NCBI GenBank assembly: GCA_026993705.1 | Contig: JALWSJ010000058.1 | Location: 308 to 8,470 of the forward strand | DNA from: Flavobacteriales bacterium | GTDB taxonomy: Bacteria > Bacteroidota > Bacteroidia > Flavobacteriales_D > Parvicellaceae | Length of the DNA: 8,163 nucleotides | Reading direction: 5' to 3' | Part shown: positions 6,195-8,163 of the stretch, piece by piece | Numbering within the stretch: the first letter of the stretch is position 1 | Layout of the letters: each line of letters starts with the position of its first letter | Program-made: the position numbers and the translations under genes | The notes under the pieces: model-generated | What the model saw: the letters and a program-made list of their open reading frames with translations, nothing else | The model's database searches: none | Told to the model about the DNA's origin: nothing

Positions 6195-6824
6195 ATGCTT
6201 TTGGTTCAGTTACTCACAAAAAAATCTGAATTTTATCAACAATTGTTGATGGTGTTGCTTTTTTGGGGATTTATAGTTTACAGTGTTTATACGGAACTAA
6301 ATATTTCTTTTTACGGGATGTTAGGTGGTTTGATTTTGATAGGTATTTTTAGTGTCTATCTCATCCGATTCCAACTAAAAAATAGAGTAGGGGTACGTCC
6401 TCAATTGATTTGGGACTTGAATAATAATCGTATTCAAAAGAATATTCTTTGGTTGGGAATACCGTTTTTCGTAGTTACTTTACTAACCATTTTTCATTTT
6501 TATATTGTCTATAGTAGAGGAAATAACTTAGCTCCTTTATTTTGGGATTATGGAATTGGTGGAGTTTTAGGGTTGGCATTGTACATCTTTCAATTAAAAA
6601 CTAGAATGATTGGAATTTGTGATGAAGGAATTATTACGGGGTATAAATTAGAACTAAAATTGATTACTTGGAACCATATTCAAGAAGCTGTAGTAAAAGA
6701 TGATACCTTAATAATCACCTTCAATCAATTTTTCCCTATTTCAATGATAACAATTCATATCAATGATGAATTCGGGAAAAATTTAAAGACTTTATTAGAA
6801 TATAAAATCGGAAATATTTCTTAG
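6195..6824 (+). CDS. Four-helix integral membrane protein of unknown function
   Basis: No family is recognised with confidence. The 209-residue product has four probable transmembrane helices (about 16-33, 39-59, 84-106 and 117-134), with a short loop of RFQLKNRVGVRPQ between the second and third. A C-terminal soluble part (about 139-209) follows. Its pattern, a short beta segment GICDEGIITGY, then LITWNHIQEAVVKDDTLIITF and a final helix, resembles bacterial PH-like domains at the ends of small membrane proteins. That is an inference, not a clear match. It starts 9 bases after the gmd stop, so cotranscription is likely. Its stop interlocks with that of the minus-strand transglutaminase-like gene, a 4-base convergent overlap with no terminator between. 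Confidence 0.8.
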   Translation: MLLVQLLTKKSEFYQQLLMVLLFWGFIVYSVYTELNISFYGMLGGLILIGIFSVYLIRFQLKNRVGVRPQLIWDLNNNRIQKNILWLGIPFFVVTLLTIFHFYIVYSRGNNLAPLFWDYGIGGVLGLALYIFQLKTRMIGICDEGIITGYKLELKLITWNHIQEAVVKDDTLIITFNQFFPISMITIHINDEFGKNLKTLLEYKIGNIS

Positions 6825-7792
6825 ACTTTTAACACACTCACTCTGACTTTACTTGGATACTTACCGCCGGGGTAAAAATCAAAATAGTCAAAATTAAGCC
6901 AAACCTCACCGTTTTTATCAATGTAGTAATAAATTGGTTTTCCTTTTGCTTCTTTTTTGAAAAGCTCATTTTTGATGAGATAAGCAATAAGTTCTAAATC
7001 TTTTTTCGTACCTATTTTCACTTCAGGATACAAATGCCCTGTAACCGTGCTATCCGGATTGCTTATAAGTGTTCTAACCAATTGTACTTCTCCTCCGATA
7101 GCCTTTATAAGACCTGCCATCACAATCGAGTAGTCATCACAGTCTCCTTTTAATTTATCATCCTCGTCTAATAGTTTGAGTGTATTACTTGATTTTACGT
7201 ATAAATCTTCTCCTTCAGGGTCATAAACATAATTCCATCGTTTTCTGACCTCTTTAAAGATAGAAAGTTCTTGTACTGTTTTTAGGGGCAAAATATTATC
7301 GTATGCTTGAAAGTTTTTTATCGCCCAATTCGATGCGATTTCGCGTGTTTTGGCACTGTTGTAATCTATTGCGTAAACAATTAATGCTTCTCGACTGAAC
7401 GGATCTTCTTTTTCGACGAATTGAAAAGGAATATCTTCTTCTTTTAGATTGTAAATAAAGGCCTCATAATCGTGATAAAGATTGGTGTATCCGTATTTGT
7501 CAAATAAGTCGCCTAATAGCAAGCCTAAAGCACCGGTAACAACTAATAAAACAACAATTTTAGAATAATGGAAAGTTAAAAAATGAAAAAGAATGTAGGA
7601 GAACAGAAATACAACCCAATAATCAATTCTTATCATCTTTTCGCCAATTTCCACAATCCAAGCGGGAGTGAAATTATGAGCAATAACAACCACCGGAACA
7701 GACAGAAGTAGAGCTATTAAATCAATAGCTAAACTTTTGAGTGTTTGCTTAATTTTACGGTATAAAGAAAACTCCTTTCTGTTCTCCGGCAT
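6821..7792 (-). CDS. Membrane-anchored transglutaminase-like protein
   Basis: A 323-residue protein with about three transmembrane helices at the N-terminus (roughly 20-38, 58-75 and 78-95), followed by a soluble domain of the transglutaminase-like cysteine fold. The candidate catalytic triad is C218 in KGDCDDYS, H253 in TGHLYPEV and D302 in WLNFDYF; the spacing and surroundings fit the transglutaminase/cysteine-protease superfamily. The family includes proteases and amide-bond enzymes, so the actual reaction is unknown. The soluble domain's side of the membrane is not certain. The gene follows the DUF5777-like gene by 9 bases on the same strand, so the two are probably one operon. Its stop codon overlaps that of the plus-strand membrane gene at 6821-6824. 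Confidence 0.85.
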   Translation of the reverse strand: MPENRKEFSLYRKIKQTLKSLAIDLIALLLSVPVVVIAHNFTPAWIVEIGEKMIRIDYWVVFLFSYILFHFLTFHYSKIVVLLVVTGALGLLLGDLFDKYGYTNLYHDYEAFIYNLKEEDIPFQFVEKEDPFSREALIVYAIDYNSAKTREIASNWAIKNFQAYDNILPLKTVQELSIFKEVRKRWNYVYDPEGEDLYVKSSNTLKLLDEDDKLKGDCDDYSIVMAGLIKAIGGEVQLVRTLISNPDSTVTGHLYPEVKIGTKKDLELIAYLIKNELFKKEAKGKPIYYYIDKNGEVWLNFDYFDFYPGGKYPSKVRVSVLKV

Positions 7793-7801
7793 TGTGAATA
7801 A

Positions 7802-8163
7802 TTATAACTTGAATAAACGTCCAAAGGCAAAACCGAGTCTAAAACCTCCGTTTTTCCAAGAGCTATTGGTATAAGGAATAAATTGAGATTCGTTAAATCC
7901 TGCTGAGTTGGATAGTAAAATTCTAAATACGTGTCCTCCGGTATTAAATTCTATTCCTAAGGTAAAAGGGTCATAAAAGGTTTGCCCTAAAAATTGTCGG
8001 TTGTGTGGATAATTTAAGTAATACTCCATGGTTATTCCCAATACTTTAGTAAGTTGGTAGCGTCCGGCAAATCCGATACTATACATCGTGTTTACGTCAT
8101 TGTAAGCAACATAATTTCTATGTAGCACAGTAGGAGAGAGCTGAACGGACAAACGCTCATTTA
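7802..8163 (-). CDS. DUF5777-like beta-barrel protein, C-terminal part (partial)
   Basis: The reading frame is open to the right edge of the window (the complement begins NERLSVQLSPTVLHRNYVAY), so the 5' end is missing and the TTG at 8152 is not taken as a start. About 120 residues are visible. They show alternating hydrophobic and polar residues of outer-membrane beta strands, with YQLTKVLGITMEYY, LGIEFNTGGHVFRILLSNSAGF and the closing GFAFGRLFKL. The phrase GIEFNTGGHVF is, from memory, typical of the DUF5777 family of Bacteroidota, small outer-membrane-like barrels with unknown function. No conserved catalytic residues are known or seen. The C-terminal hydrophobic end looks intact. It is upstream, in the same operon, of the transglutaminase-like gene. 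Confidence 0.75.
   Translation of the reverse strand, partial: NERLSVQLSPTVLHRNYVAYNDVNTMYSIGFAGRYQLTKVLGITMEYYLNYPHNRQFLGQTFYDPFTLGIEFNTGGHVFRILLSNSAGFNESQFIPYTNSSWKNGGFRLGFAFGRLFKL

Overview
The window looks like the chromosome of a flavobacterium or close relative (Bacteroidota). It is AT-rich and shows no clear Shine-Dalgarno sequences ahead of its genes. It carries a Fur-STAS-purA gene string and a TIGR02757 (DUF2400) gene, and it ends in a DUF5777-like beta-barrel gene. All of these point to that group. No mobile element with a transposase, no RNA gene and no CRISPR array is visible. Most of the window is ordinary core genome.

Layout, left to right. Bases 1-857 hold the 3' end of serS (seryl-tRNA synthetase) and a PhnA-family zinc-ribbon protein, closed by a strong hairpin terminator at 879-912. 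Bases 1011-3892 are a tight four-gene run: a Fur-family metalloregulator, a STAS-domain protein that overlaps it by 4 bases, adenylosuccinate synthetase (purA), and a DUF2400 protein 3 bases later. That run ends in a structured intergenic repeat (3891-4041) whose first bases lie in the stop codon of the last gene.

Bases 4225-6824 hold a second plus-strand run: a ferritin with all ferroxidase residues, a small and extremely lysine-rich protein that seems to be exported, GDP-mannose 4,6-dehydratase (gmd), and a four-helix membrane protein. On the minus strand (6821-8163) a membrane-anchored transglutaminase-like protein follows the truncated DUF5777-like protein, 9 bases apart. The transglutaminase-like gene meets the plus-strand membrane gene head-on with interlocked stop codons.

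The genes do not form one pathway. Iron is a partial theme (Fur and ferritin about 3 kb apart), and so are nucleotides and sugar nucleotides (purA makes adenylosuccinate, gmd uses GDP-mannose). The items most worth a second look are the structured repeat after the DUF2400 gene, the polybasic secreted protein whose signal peptide appears to need a non-AUG start, and the Fur protein that lacks the usual zinc-binding cysteine pairs and is translationally coupled to an orphan STAS protein. I see no clear evidence of a wholly new system here.
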